The notes beneath the pieces were generated by a model. It saw nothing but the letters and a program-made list of their open reading frames with translations. It was not told the DNA's origin and did no database searches. Below are positions 11,174 to 22,056 of a stretch of 64,000 nt of DNA, piece after piece. The translations under genes and the position numbers were made by a program. The DNA is taken from the NCBI RefSeq assembly GCF_030247195.1, contig NC_080672.1:375324166-375388165 (forward strand), read 5' to 3'. This DNA comes from Topomyia yanbarensis. Lineage: Eukaryota; Arthropoda; Insecta; Diptera; Culicidae. Numbering within the stretch: the first letter of the stretch is position 1; each line of letters opens with the position of its first letter.

Positions 11174-11503
11174 ACACCGTTTTTATCAGCCCCTTGGTAA
11201 ATCTATAACTGACAAAACTGTGCCATTGACAAAATTTGTATATATTTTTTCATTCTTTTCAATAAGCCGTAGTTGTCGCAATGTTTTTCTTTAGTCCCTA
11301 GAAATAGCCTTATATTAGTTTCTGATTTTTTGGTTTTTTTTTGGTACCTTAAGGGGGTCTTACAGCGCAAAATAAAAAAAATATTGTTTTTAATTTTCCA
11401 TATTCTGGATTTTCCTATGAGGCTGACAAAATCGGGTCAAAAATCGGACAAAGTTTGGGGGCAAACAAAATCGGGGGCTGATGAAAACGGGTGTTCACTA
11501 AAT
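11174..11503. mobile_element. pogo/Tc1-like MITE, copy 1
   Basis: The inverted ends share ACCCGTTTTTATCAGCCCC-like sequence: CCGTTTTTATCAGCCCC on the left, and GGGGGCTGATGAAAACGGGTG on the right read inverted. The internal GACAAAATCGGGTCAAAAATCGG block is typical of the family seen again at 18367-18702 and 61999-63087. Better-preserved ends in those copies read CAGTG(G/A)AGACCCG next to TA, suggesting a TA-targeting Tc1/mariner/pogo relative. No transposase. The last bases of the left end are degraded. Confidence 0.7.
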
Positions 11504-11650
11504 TGACCAATTATTAATTTAAGGAGCGGAACTAATTCCATTCATTTAAATTATAAATTTGAATCATAAAATGCGTAAAATGTTTTATGAATTTGCTAAC
11601 TTTTTTTTGCTTTTTTGATTTCATTTATTTTATTTTATTCGTGGTTTTCT

Positions 11651-11764
11651 TCGTGCGGTACTCGAAACTTCCACCTCTAGTTGGGTGCCTACTTCTCATG
11701 AGTTCTGAAATATACTGTGAGTGATATGTGTAGGAAATGTCTCATCTCACTGCTACGTGGATTA
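11651..11764 (+). repeat. 123-bp block, copy 2 (partner 10468-10590)
   Basis: Direct repeat of 10468-10590: TCGTGCGGTACTCGAAACT, CTAGTTGGGTGCCTA, TCTCACTGCTACGTGGATTAG. It ends where AT-rich low-complexity DNA gives way to the more complex host-gene flank. Confidence 0.85.
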
Positions 11765-12849
11765 GTTTTTTAAGTTGAATTGATAGCATCAGCAAAACAA
11801 TAGTTTGTTTACCAAACTTTTTTGAAGAATTTACATTGAATTGATTTTCATCGACGACCGTATTATCAACAAATTATCAGTTAACCAGTTCTCAGAGTTG
11901 TTTTGATCCGCTACCAAATTAGTATTTCTCTAGAACCACACGCTTCTGTACCGTTTACACCACCGTAGCTACTTACCATAGTCGAAAAAACTTTCATGAT
12001 GAGCGCACCAAATCCTTAGTGGTTTTTTTGGGGTAGGGAACTCAGTCTCCCGCAAGATACACACCGACCACTGCACCGCTCTCGGTCAGGCTCTCTTTCT
12101 CAAGCTTAACCCGGATCGTGGATTGTGTATGGCTCTCATTTTCACGCAACCGATTTTCAGGCTCGCCATGGCACGGGGATATGCGCTACAGCGCGAAGGA
12201 AATTGATTTTAGTTCCCACTGCGAGATTGAACCGATTCAAACGAACACTGAAAGTCGGACCTCTTCCAGTGTCCAAATTGAACCAAGCAACGACCTACCC
12301 GCACCAGGGGGGTTCCTGTAGAAGGAAGATTTTTCATCATTACTAATTGGTTACGGAAGCAGTGAAACGGTGTGATTGGAAGTTTGCTCGGTCGTTGTGT
12401 GTTTATAACGACGCTGTTGATTGTTTGTTTTGGTTTGTTAGTTAAACCCTAGTAGCCAGCTAGCTTCATTACGGGGAGCTGAGCTGGCATTTTTAGTTTA
12501 GATGCAAACAGTAGCTTTGATATGCGTGACTGAGCTGTTGTGGTGGTACATATCGGTGTTTTCAGTAAATAGCCATGCGGCTCCATCAATTTCAGCGCTG
12601 CCAGCAAAAATCGAGTCATAAAATGTTACCGTTTTTGCGGTTTGTTGATACGACACAACTCGAAATCAATAAAATACAGTAATTATGTTGATTTTCATGA
12701 CCCTGTTATTCTGATCCTGATTCACATATGAGGCGTGAAGGTTGGTGATAACGCAATTACTGCTGACAGCGCAGTGCAATAAATTTATAGAGTCGATATA
12801 AATGATTTATGTAATTTTTTGTCTCTCTTTCTCTCTTTTACCATTACAG
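11765..12849 (+). promoter_or_regulatory. Presumed upstream region / upstream 5'UTR exon and intron of host gene
   Basis: Composition shifts here to more complex, less AT-rich DNA lacking recognisable TEs. A TCAGTC initiator-like hexamer is at 12042-12047 followed by CpG-containing sequence to about 12350. The tract ends with a pyrimidine stretch (TCTCTCTTTCTCTCTTTTACCATTACAG, broken here as TCTCTCTTTCTC + TTTTACCATTACAG) at 12821-12849, which is a good splice acceptor. No convincing donor was identified upstream. Promoter position is inference only. Confidence 0.35.
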
Positions 12850-14591
12850 GCGGAACTCAGCTGTTGTGAAAAATTAGTGCTTGACTCAAGTGTGACGATG
12901 TTTTATTCCAAAATGAATCGTCAGCCTGATTTGAACTGGCAGCAATAACCGACAGCGTCGGTGTGATGAATTGAATCGAAGAACAATAGCTTAGGTAGCA
13001 GTCGGAACGGAAGTGTATCAAAAGCGTGACAACGATGATTAATTATGCAACTAAGCTCGGCAATAGAAATGGTGTAACTCGTCAATCGACGAATCATTAT
13101 GCCAACAATGGCAATGGCGTCGACATCTGACGTGACCTAGATCCTGGAGTCCACCAAGCGAGCAAAGTGCGGTCACTGTGGTCTCTACTTCCTGTAAATG
13201 TGTGCGGTTCCGTAAATGTGTGACGGCATTGTAAATATACCAAAATAAACTCTCTGAATTCGGTGATTTATGGAGCTACCGAAGGTCCCAGTGTAATAAT
13301 TATCGTGTCAAACCGACATGGTCTTAGCTAGTGCCACTCCGTGTGCGTGCATGCTTCCCCCAGCAGTGTAAATAGAACTTTGTGCACCTGTCCTTTCGCC
13401 CTTTCAAAAGTGTTCCACTGTTGTGAAAAGTGTTTAATAGTACCAATGCAAATGTTGTTAGCTAGTAGATGTTCATCATAGGAGTATAACCGGATCCAAA
13501 AAAAAGAACATGTATATCAGTTTTCTTTAGCAAAGTTAATCATGAATCGTTAAATAGCGGTACAAAGAAAGTGCTGCATTTACCATATAAGCCAAATTAG
13601 CCGAAAGGAAACGAATAGTGGTGATTAGCATAAATAACCAAAAAAAAAATTCGCTCGTTCAAAACCAAGTTAAAGTTAGTTCACCGTTCACAACTAGAGT
13701 GAAGAGAGAATAAAATAAATACCTAGTTTAGCTATAGCCAGCAAATATTCAACGCTGGCGAAACAAAAATGCTTCAAACCAAACAAAAAGTTAATCCGTA
13801 GCCCTTCGTGTGAGTATAAAAGTTTGTGTGTTTGTGTTTCTTGTGTAATACAGCGAGTGGTTCTCATGCAAAGGCAGCATTTCGAGGCAATTCCAAACTA
13901 CCGCATAATGGCAGCAGTACTTGTGGGGTGGAAGAAAAAAAAGCAAACGATTCGAAGAGGCGAAAAAATCTGCTGGAACCAGTTGTAATTGCAGCTATTA
14001 AGCGAAATAATATAAAACATATAGTAAACATATAAGCGCCGGTAACAATCAGCGCCGTTATTATCGATAAAAGTGAAAGTTTTAATCGAAATAGAAAGGA
14101 GGCGACTCTTCGCGACGTCAAAAGCTCATCCTGAATACAATCTATTCAGTAGTTGTATAGTGCAACAAAATTAAGTTTTCAACTGTGTACTGATAATAAC
14201 AACTCATTGTCGAAACTTTTGACATTTACCAATGACAACACATATAAAATATTATTCTACAGAAAAAAATGTATAGCTATTAGAAGCTGATTACTGTGAA
14301 AGATCATTAGTGCAGCTAGTACTACCACTGATAGTTGGGTCATTAATGTTAATAGCGTTTCAACGATTACTACTACAACTACTACTACCACTATTACTAC
14401 TACTACTACCACCACAACTACTAAATTCTGCTTGTGCTACCCTTTGTAACCAAATAACCAACGTTGGCTTCCGCATTGTGGTTACTAGTGAGCATTTTCC
14501 CGATAATTAGGACGAATTCCGAGTGAGCTGCAGAATAATAAAAGTGTATGTGTTCCATACTGGACCGACAGAAGCAATAACAGCCGCAACA
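12850..14591 (+). other. Candidate 5'UTR exon of unidentified host gene
   Basis: The interval runs from a good acceptor (pyrimidine tract then ACAG, 12848-12849) to the start codon at 14592. It is free of recognisable TEs, has higher complexity than its surroundings and carries several short upstream open frames. An (ACT)n run sits at 14366-14423. Long AUG-rich leaders of this kind are usual in regulated insect genes. Whether it is one continuous exon cannot be told without transcripts. Confidence 0.45.
14366..14423 (+). repeat. (ACT)n microsatellite in leader
   Basis: Imperfect ACT/CCA triplet run (ATTACTACTACAACTACTAC onwards) in the presumed 5'UTR. Confidence 0.9.
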
Positions 14592-14625
14592 ATGACGGAC
14601 GCCACGACGCCTAGCGACGGTCAAG
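14592..14625 (+). CDS. First coding exon (partial) of unidentified gene, splice donor at 14626
   Basis: ATG at 14592 has the context CAACAATG, a near-ideal insect initiation context. It opens an 11-codon exon encoding M-T-D-A-T-T-P-S-D-G-Q plus one base, followed at once by the consensus donor GTAAGT (14626-14631). The codon-2 onward residues are small and polar, as is common for a disordered N terminus. The reading frame is not long enough to identify the protein and I do not recognise it. The rest of the gene must lie to the right. No matching coding exon was found in the remaining 49 kb, which suggests a very long first intron filled with TEs. The alternative is a chance ATG plus donor. 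Confidence 0.55.
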
Positions 14626-16125
14626 GTAAGTGATGCTTGTTTGTTGCTTTAAAAAAAAATTAGTTGCCGGTGGCATAAAGGACGATGAATGTCCATTACC
14701 ACCGTTTAGTGGAGACGCTGGCTATTTATTGCGAGAGGTGTTGTCCAATAAGCTACGATAAGCGACAAGCAACGAATGTAGGGACAGAAAATGCGTAGAT
14801 AATGTTTCCTCTAATACATTTGACAGAAAGCATATTAACAAGAATTAACGCGTCCAACTTGACCCAATGAAATTGCTTTATCGAACAGAGTAGCTACAGT
14901 ATTCATCCCTCCCACAAGTTGGACCAGAACGTACACCAAGCAATCACGAGCCAGTTTTTCTAAATTTTGTCACTGGTCGTATCGACGTTCTCCGATTTTG
15001 AAGAAAGTTTCAGTATTCGTTTGTGCATATATGGGATGGACTTTGGTCAAATATCACTTTGGCGGGAAGTGGGGTAAAACGAGTATTGAAAATTGGTTCG
15101 AAGAAATAGGTCGTAAATTTTAAAATCTCTCTAACTCTTGTATAATGTGATAAAATCCAATTCTGTTCAGTTCTAAAAGAGCTTTGGGCGGGGTTGAAAA
15201 TAGGATATTTTTTAGATTTGTAATCGATACATTGAAAAGCAATCAGATTTTGCCTTGAAAAAATTACAATTTTATAGCTCTTTGCAACAACCTAATTGAG
15301 AATAGGTTTGTGTGAATGAATTTTAGAGTAAACTAATCATTCATTTTGTGGGAAAATCTGGTGTTTAGCACGATCGAAAAACTTCTCTTTGAAAAATGTA
15401 TAAGAGCACATGGTCCAGAGCGGTTTTAATTCAAGCGTATTTTTTTCTCAAAACTTGTTAATTCATTCTCTTTATTATTTCTGAATCTATTACTGTGTTT
15501 TAAAATAGTTTAGAAAACTATGAACAAAATGTTATATGAAAAAATACTGTATTGATTAAATATCACTTTAGACCCCGTAGACTGATTCGTTTTTAAAGGG
15601 AAGTTTTACGATCGGCTCTATACAGATCTAGATCCATATAGGCTGCTATTGAATGTTATTCAAATTCGTCCACCGCACAGTGGCGTAACTAACCAAATCC
15701 ATGGCCAACATTGTTTGGTACATTTTTTAGCCTAATTATATGTCAGAGTGGTAAAAAAAAGATTTCCTGTAGTTTTGGACAATATACGATTACTAATTAT
15801 CGTATTAATCCTCCTAGCAGTGTAACACAATTTTTTTTTTAATACGAGATTCATTGATTAAATCGTTACCTCAATTTTGTTTCTCAGAATGATCTTGACT
15901 TTTTGTGAAGCTGGTGCACTGAAGTGGCGATGCAGAGTGTAAGATTTTTTGTCTCATAAATTAATCGCCAACTCAGGAAAGATTTTCAGTGTCAGTTGTA
16001 CTAGCCCTGTATCGCAGACAAATAGACGAAACACGAGATGAATTTTCATCATAACTTTAGACACTTCGCTAATCTGTGTATAAAGTGTATGTAATTTTGA
16101 CACAGTGCTAAATGTGTTACTTATT
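14626..16125 (+). other. Start of presumed first intron
   Basis: Begins with the GTAAGT donor. It then holds AT-rich non-coding DNA with no recognised gene, RNA or bounded repeat. The phrase AAATATCACTTT recurs at 15048-15060 and 15558-15570, possibly a decayed repeat. Confidence 0.4.
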
Positions 16126-16241
16126 GCGTTTTTGCTTGATCCTGAAACTAGGTCAGGTTGTAACCCCAACCGCTGTCAACTCATACATTTTGACAGCAGT
16201 TGGGGTTAAAGCTGACTAAGTTTCGCTTCAAGCAAAAACGA
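16126..16241. repeat. Short foldback: about 52-bp arms, 10-base loop
   Basis: The left arm (about 16126-16179) and right arm (about 16190-16241) pair around CTCATACATT. Shared blocks include GCGTTTTTGCTTGA, CTAGGTCAG and AACCCCAAC(C/T)GCTGTCAA. It could form a cruciform in DNA or a hairpin in RNA. It is probably a small MITE; no TSD was resolved. Confidence 0.8.
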
Positions 16242-17289
16242 CATTCGTTTCCGCACCAACCCGAAAATGTTACCGCCTTTAAGATTAACTCATACAAACC
16301 AAAACAAACAAAATGGACCGAAAATGTAAAATGCATTCTTGTCGAAATGCCCAAGGTAGAGTTGTTCAAAATTCATAGGTTACCACACGATGCCGCTCGG
16401 TGAGAAAGAACATAATAGGATGTTACTAATTTAATTGATTCGGTGTATCGAATCTAATCGTAACTGACAGAGGAATTGGCGGGGCAGGAGCTACGAAAAC
16501 TAAAGATACGCACAGACTATTGCCAATCAGGCATGTGATCCGTTTCAACGCAACAGGAGGTAAAACATCAAGTCGTGGAATTATTATGAATAATATTAAC
16601 TGTACATTTGAGTTTCGTCACGATGCAGATCTATATGATATCAGCACATCGAGCATACTTTGCACTGAAGATAGAAGCAAATCTTCCGTTGAAAGGAATT
16701 GTAGTGCCACGGAATAGTATGCCAAATCATCGTGGCGATTTTGTACTTAAAAGAAGTAAAAGTAAACGCCAACCTGGAAAATGAAGTAGTGTGATAAGTG
16801 TCCTTACACGATCATTAAAAGTGACATTTCTGCGCAGTAATGCCGTTATTAACGCCTCGTGTTATGTTACCTGATGTCTGCAGGATTCTAAAAGAGTGAC
16901 AAAAAACAATGAAATGATAGCAGGAATTGATTTCCTCAAACAAAACAAAAACTATTTTACCGTTGCTTAATTTCCCAAATATAGAACAATAAATGATTAT
17001 GATGGCACGCAAATATGCAGTCGTTACTCTGCATTCTTTAAACTTACCCATTGCTACCATTATTCCATTTACCCATTGCAACCATTATTCCATTGCAACC
17101 ATTAGTCTTAGTATGCGACATCGACGATTTTTCTATTTCGTTCTTCAAATTTGACATTTGACAACTCTAAAAATAATTCCGCATTCCATTAATTATCTTG
17201 CATTTGGCTAACAGGATAGGAACTGTTAGAGCTTCGGTTGAAAAAATGCATTTGACATGGTTGTGAGAATCACATTTTGTGCAACGATA
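16242..17289. other. Intronic or intergenic DNA, unassigned
   Basis: No gene recognised. A CCATTGCTACCATTATT-like unit is tandemly repeated at about 17046-17106. Open frames at 16200-16403, 16520-16717 and 16815-17081 show no family motif. Confidence 0.45.
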
Positions 17290-18004
17290 CATTTTTCACG
17301 GTAATTTATCGGCGTTACTCGTTAACGATAATGTATCGTCATCGGAAACTCCGTTAACGATAATGTATCGTCGCCTTCATCGTCATCGTCGATGATTGTA
17401 TCGTCGTTTTCATCGTCATCGTCGGTTCATCGGTTATCGCGATACATTTTGCGTTACTTTCCCATTTATTGGAGTTGAAGTTGATCCGGTTAACTTTCAA
17501 TTGTTTAGAAATAAATACCTATTGAAGGACATATTGTTGGCAGTTGAAAATCAATAGTTTTGGACATTTTCTATGCACAGCGAAGTCCAACGATGCGTCA
17601 AAATGAAATTATTTAAACTTTTCGGGAAAGTGTATTATATTGAAGGGAAAGTTGTTGGCAATTGAAAATCAATAATTTTGGACATTTCAATACGCAGAAG
17701 GGTCCGACGATGTGTCAAAATTGAATTTTTCAACTTTTAGAGTAAGTTTGTGCACAGAAGAGTCCCAGGTGCACAGTGTTTCCAAGCTGCAAAAAGGTGA
17801 TCAAAATTGTTTTGACCACGAAATAAAACAAATTTTGAGCTATTGTGTAATTAGTAATTTATAGCACGCAAAATTGTAGTGTATTGAAAAAAAACTTCTA
17901 AACCACTATTATTAGGCCATTCACAAATTACACTACACATTTTAGTGGTGTGGTGATTAACAGATTTTATTATAATTTTAATTTAAACTAGAAGATTTCG
18001 GATT

Positions 18005-18223
18005 TTAAAAAAGAGAATATACATACATATTTCCAATGTTTGATTTCTCGCTGACAACATTGACTGCCCTCTGCTTCTCGCTAAGCTGGACTTCAACGTT
18101 CTTGGTAGGTCTCTGCGGAGAATGGACTTCTTTCGGCGCTCTACTCATCGCACGCAGTACGGCCAGAATAACCCGGTAGATGTTTGCTGTCAGCTCTTCA
18201 ATAGCGTTTTCATTATTTTGACT
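18005..18223 (-). other. Short open frame (72 codons) inside foldback core
   Basis: On the minus strand, a stop-bounded frame of 72 codons opens after a stop at 18224-18226 and ends at 18005-18007. An internal ATG at 18148 would give 47 residues. Unlike its surroundings it has balanced composition (rich in E, A, V, R, S, P) and reads like real protein, with a helical-looking first half (ENAIEELTAN, RVILAVLRAM) and a basic second half. I do not recognise a family. It may be a remnant of a transposon-encoded protein, a captured exon fragment, or chance. Confidence 0.3.
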
Positions 18224-18366
18224 TTAATTTAAGTAGAGAAATGTTCAAATTGAAAATAGGTTTAAGTTAGTATAGTATTTCAGTCTGTACGGAAAATTAT
18301 TAATTCGAAGACAATATATATCTAATTACCTTTTCTAGTTAGGAAGCTTTAGTCGTTTTTTGAATA

Positions 18367-18702
18367 CAGTGAAGACCCGTTTTTATCAGCCCCTCGGCGA
18401 ATTTTAGGCTGATAAAACGATGACATTGGCAAAATCGGCACATATTTTTTCTGGTTCTGAAGAGACGAAGTCGAAACGCAAACACCTGGACTAACATATT
18501 TTTTCTTTCTTTTTAATAAATCGGAGCGGTTAAAATATTCTTCTTTAGTCCCTCGACAAAGCCTCATAACTCGTTCTGATCATTCAGTAAAAATTTCCCT
18601 TAAGGAGGTCTTACAGTACAGTATTATTATTTTTGTATATTTTGCATCTCTAAGATAAGAAAAATATGCTAAAGAAGGAATTTACTCGAATTTGACTTGA
18701 AC
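18367..18702 (+). mobile_element. pogo/Tc1-like MITE, copy 2, right end missing
   Basis: Starts next to TA (18365-18366) with CAGTGAAGACCCGTTTTTATC followed by AGCCCCTCGG. It continues with the family block ending GTCTTACAG and then TATGCTAAAGAAGGAATTT, which also occurs in the third copy. Part of the inner sequence (GAGACGAAGTCGAAACGCA at 18461-18480) matches the end of MITE family A, suggesting an insertion or chimera. Confidence 0.7.
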
Positions 18703-18948
18703 GTAGGCTAGAGCCCACCAAACGATTTTGATAGTGTTTGTTTTACAGATTCGTATTGGTATTCGTCTGCGGAAATTTGCGGCTTCCATACCAAAATATT
18801 GCTTTTTGGGCACTAAAACATTCGATAACTTCTAAGTTGTAAGAGATACAAATTAACTTACATTACAAAAAGTTTGTATTTTCTTATGCTGAACAAAATC
18901 TTGGAATATTTTGAAATTCTACAAAATTACCAGGAAAAGTATTTTTAA

Positions 18949-19073
18949 CCCTTAAATGCGCAACGTTGTTTTAAAACAACATCCGAAAAATCTAAAAATT
19001 TTCGCATTAACGTGATATAGCTGTGAGACAATTTTCACACAATTCCAAAAAAAATGATTTGCGCCTTTAAGGG
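18949..19073. mobile_element. 125-bp piggyBac-like MITE
   Basis: Flanked by TTAA (18945-18948 and 19074-19077). The ends are CCCTTAAATGCGCAA and TTGCGCCTTTAAGGG, inverted with one extra base. Non-coding. It lies inside the foldback element. Confidence 0.8.
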
Positions 19074-20010
19074 TTAAAAAGCAATTTTCAGGGTATATCA
19101 AAGAAATCTCCACAAATGTAATTTAAAATGTACAGATAGACACATAGTCTCTTCAGCGAAGTTAATACTTAAGATATTCTCAACAGCTTTGCCAAAGAAA
19201 GTTTTTTTTATTTTCATAAATGACCAAACAAAAACTTGCTGCTCAGCTTTAGAGGGATTAATCACCCAACTAATACTTTTTAAATGCAAAAAAAAAAATA
19301 TAAATAAACTTTGCTGAAGACACTATAGCTAAAAAATGTTTTTCGTGGTTCAAAGAATTTCTTTCACCTTTTTGCCACTTTGGAAACACTGTGCACTGGT
19401 GGATCCTCCTGTGAATTGAAAATGTCCAAAACTATCGATTTTCAACTGCCAACAACCTGCCCTTCAATATAAAAAGTTCGCGAAAAGTTGAAAAAAATTC
19501 TATTTTGACGCACCGACGGTACATTGAAAATGCCAAAAACTATTGATTTTCACTTACCAATAACTTCTTCAATATAATATACTTTCCCCAAAAGTTGAAA
19601 AAATGCATTTTGACACATCGTCGAACCCCCTGTGCATTGAAAATGTCCAAAACTATTGATTGTCAACTGCCAATAACTTTCCCTTCAATATAAAACTCCC
19701 GAAAAGTTGACAAAAAATTCCATTTTGACACATCGTCAGACATAGAAAATGTCCAAAACTATTGATTTTCCACTGCGAACAGCATGTCCTCCAATAGTTA
19801 TTTATTTCAAAACAATTGAAAGTTAACCGCATCAATTTCAACTCCAATAAACGGGAAAGTAACGCAAAATGTATCGCGATAACCACCGATGAATTATCGA
19901 CGATGACGATGAATCCGACGATAAATTATCGTTAACGGAGTTAACCGATGACGTTGACGGGTGGTTAACGTTATCGACGATGACGATTAATTATCGATTA
20001 ACAACCCTTG

Positions 20011-20740
20011 CAACAGATGTCGCTAGGATACCATAGGAGATGACTTTTTTAAAATTGTTTTTCAAGCTTTCAGGTCTGTTAGGTCCAACGGCGTGATGCC
20101 GCTAACGTCGCCGCCGCCGCCGGCCAAAAATGTCGCTTACGTCGCCGCCAAAAATACATCGGCGCACATATCTAGTTGGTGTTCGTTGTCAAAATTATGA
20201 TTTTGTACCGCATATTGATTCGGGCGAATGACCACCTGGTTAAAGCCTTTAATAAACAATTGCAATTATAATTACCAGATATTGACTTTATATACTTAGT
20301 TTTTGGGCAATATAGAAAATTGTGGATTAATGCAATTCGATGTTAAAAATCCGCCAAAAATTCACCATTTAAAAAAAACTGCATAAATTATTATCTCCGC
20401 CAATTGCAATATTTTGATACAAGAGGCATTTTTCCAAAAGAGCGTTGACGTTTCTACGTGCATTAATTTAAAAAAAAAGTTCTATTACTGTAATTTAAGC
20501 AGAAAAACTATCTGAGAACGAGTTACAGGGATGAATACTTCTGTACGAAAACAATATACACTGAAAAAGATGTGCCATTTTTCACAAACACAAAATTCTG
20601 TTTAAAATTTAAATTACAAACAAACCTATTTTTTAAATTTTTTATGAATTGCCACCAAAACCTAAAGAGAAAAGTAACATTTTGAATATGATTGCATAAT
20701 GGAGAACTTAGCCGTAAAAAGGTTTTTCTTAATTTCATAT
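20011..20740. other. Unassigned DNA with GCC-rich patch
   Basis: Only notable content is a GC-rich patch at about 20095-20165 with GTCGCCGCCGCCGCCGGCC and two CCAAAAAT(G/A) steps. No gene recognised. Confidence 0.5.
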
Positions 20741-20869
20741 TATTTGCTTAGAATTATTCTGTATTCTGTATTCTGTAATAAAATTACAGTGTTGTATAAT
20801 TTTATAACAGCATAAAAAATGTTCTATTACTGTACAGATTATAAAAAATAGAACATACTTTCCAAATAA

Positions 20870-21039
20870 TTAAAAATTCCTAATAGCTAACTTATAGCTA
20901 GATTTGGTGACATTAAAATCAAACAGATGTGAAGTTTCGTTGAATTTGTAGCAACATCTATCCACATGATTGTTTTGACCATAAACAGTACGATGTCTAG
21001 GAATCCACAAAAGAGGACGGTTCCTTAGAGCGCGAGGAG
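20870..21039 (-). pseudogene. LINE-1 ORF2 C-terminal tail
   Basis: The minus-strand frame resumes after the hAT MITE and encodes the typical jockey-group ending (ALRNRPLLWIPRHRTVYG then a variable tail), stopping at 20870-20872. The frame joins the part to the right of the MITE once the 8-bp duplication is counted once. Confidence 0.8.
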
Positions 21040-21047
21040 GTCCAAAC

Positions 21048-22048
21048 TAGGGTTGTGGTACCGGTAATACCGGTACCGAAAATCCCGGGAATACCGACCC
21101 ATTTTTGGTACCGTAATACCGGTACTGAACAAAAGCCAGTACCGGTATTTTCGGTACTATACAATTTTTTATGATAACTCTGTGTTAACTCTGCAGGGGG
21201 ATCTGTTTCAAAATATCGGTCTGCAAGATTACGTTTAATTATATTAATTTGCCTTCTAGATAAATCGTTGAGATAACTTTTTTGTGTGAATGAGGTGGAG
21301 CCGTTATCATAATAATTCATGAAGTTAGAGTTTAATTTGCAACATTCTAATTGTTTCCATTATTCACTGGGTGGCGCGTAATAAGACTATGGTCTAAGTC
21401 ATGTCTGTATTTGGTTTGCTCTTAAACCTTTATCTATAAAAGGACAAACAGCGATTTTTTAGCTAATAGTTTTTTGACTTGGTGAACTGCTTCAAATGGG
21501 GCTATTTGTAATTATTGGTGTACGGAAAATTCAGCAAAACTCCATAGTTTACAGGAAAGCAAGGAGCCTTGATATGCATTAGAGAATAGTAGGCAAACGA
21601 AATAAAGGTAGAAACCAATTTTCAGAAAGCAGAGCGATTGACCTGGTCGGATTTACTGCCATTCTCGCTTTGATTTACTGTTGTTAATAGGGTTTCATAC
21701 ATTCACCATCTGTTCAAGTCGACGAAAGTCGCACCACTTAGCAGTTATTGATTTCAAAGTGGCCTAGATTTCGAAATAAAAGAAGGTGCCCTATACGAAA
21801 AATATCTTCTGTGAAATGAGTCTTGCCATTCCGAAGCAATTAAAAACAATAAACAATTTTTTTATCAGCACAAATCAATCATCTGAGAATAAGATCATCA
21901 GTTCAAGCATTCAATTTCAGTTTGAAGCTTCTTTTAAATTTTTTAAAAAAATATTCGAGAACCGGTACTTTACCGGTACTACCGGTACTGATAGCTTCAG
22001 TACCGTAGTACCGGTTCTCACCAAAAAGGGTCGGTACTGCGAACCCTA
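21048..22048. mobile_element. hAT MITE (1.0 kb) with CCGGTA-rich ends
   Basis: Inserted in LINE-1. The ends are TAGGGTTG (21048) and AACCCTA (to 22048), inverted. Both are followed inside by many ACCGGTA / GGTACCGG copies (21059-21158 and 21960-22040). The flanks GTCCAAAC (21040-21047) and GCACAAAC (22049-22056) match at 6 of 8 positions, consistent with an aged 8-bp hAT duplication. The interior has no transposase. Confidence 0.82.
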
Positions 22049-22056
22049 GCACAAAC

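Larger units (their letters stand above)
17290..20003. mobile_element. Foldback element with complex inverted arms
   Basis: The left arm (17290-17800) and right arm (19363-20003) are inverted copies. Outermost are GATGACGATGA / ATCGTCATCGTC and CGTTAACGATAA repeats. Next is a unique block ending GCGTTACTTTCCC. Innermost is a tandem unit of about 130-150 bp carrying AATCAATAGTTTTGGACATT and GACGATGTGTCAAAAT. The right arm has about four tandem units and the left two to three. Both arms end internally at GTGCACAGTGTTTCCAA. This plan resembles Drosophila Foldback/Galileo-type elements. A shared TGCAAC at 17280-17285 and 20008-20013 may be part of a TSD. The core holds a pogo-like copy, a piggyBac-like MITE and a short open frame. 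Confidence 0.8.

Noticed and set aside
12118..12321. Coding exon with a 67-codon frame
   Set aside because: No ATG at its start, no family similarity and an overlapping frame; more likely part of an untranslated leader.
15048..15570. Short direct repeat AAATATCACTTT as an element boundary
   Set aside because: Too short in AT-rich DNA and no inverted ends beside it.
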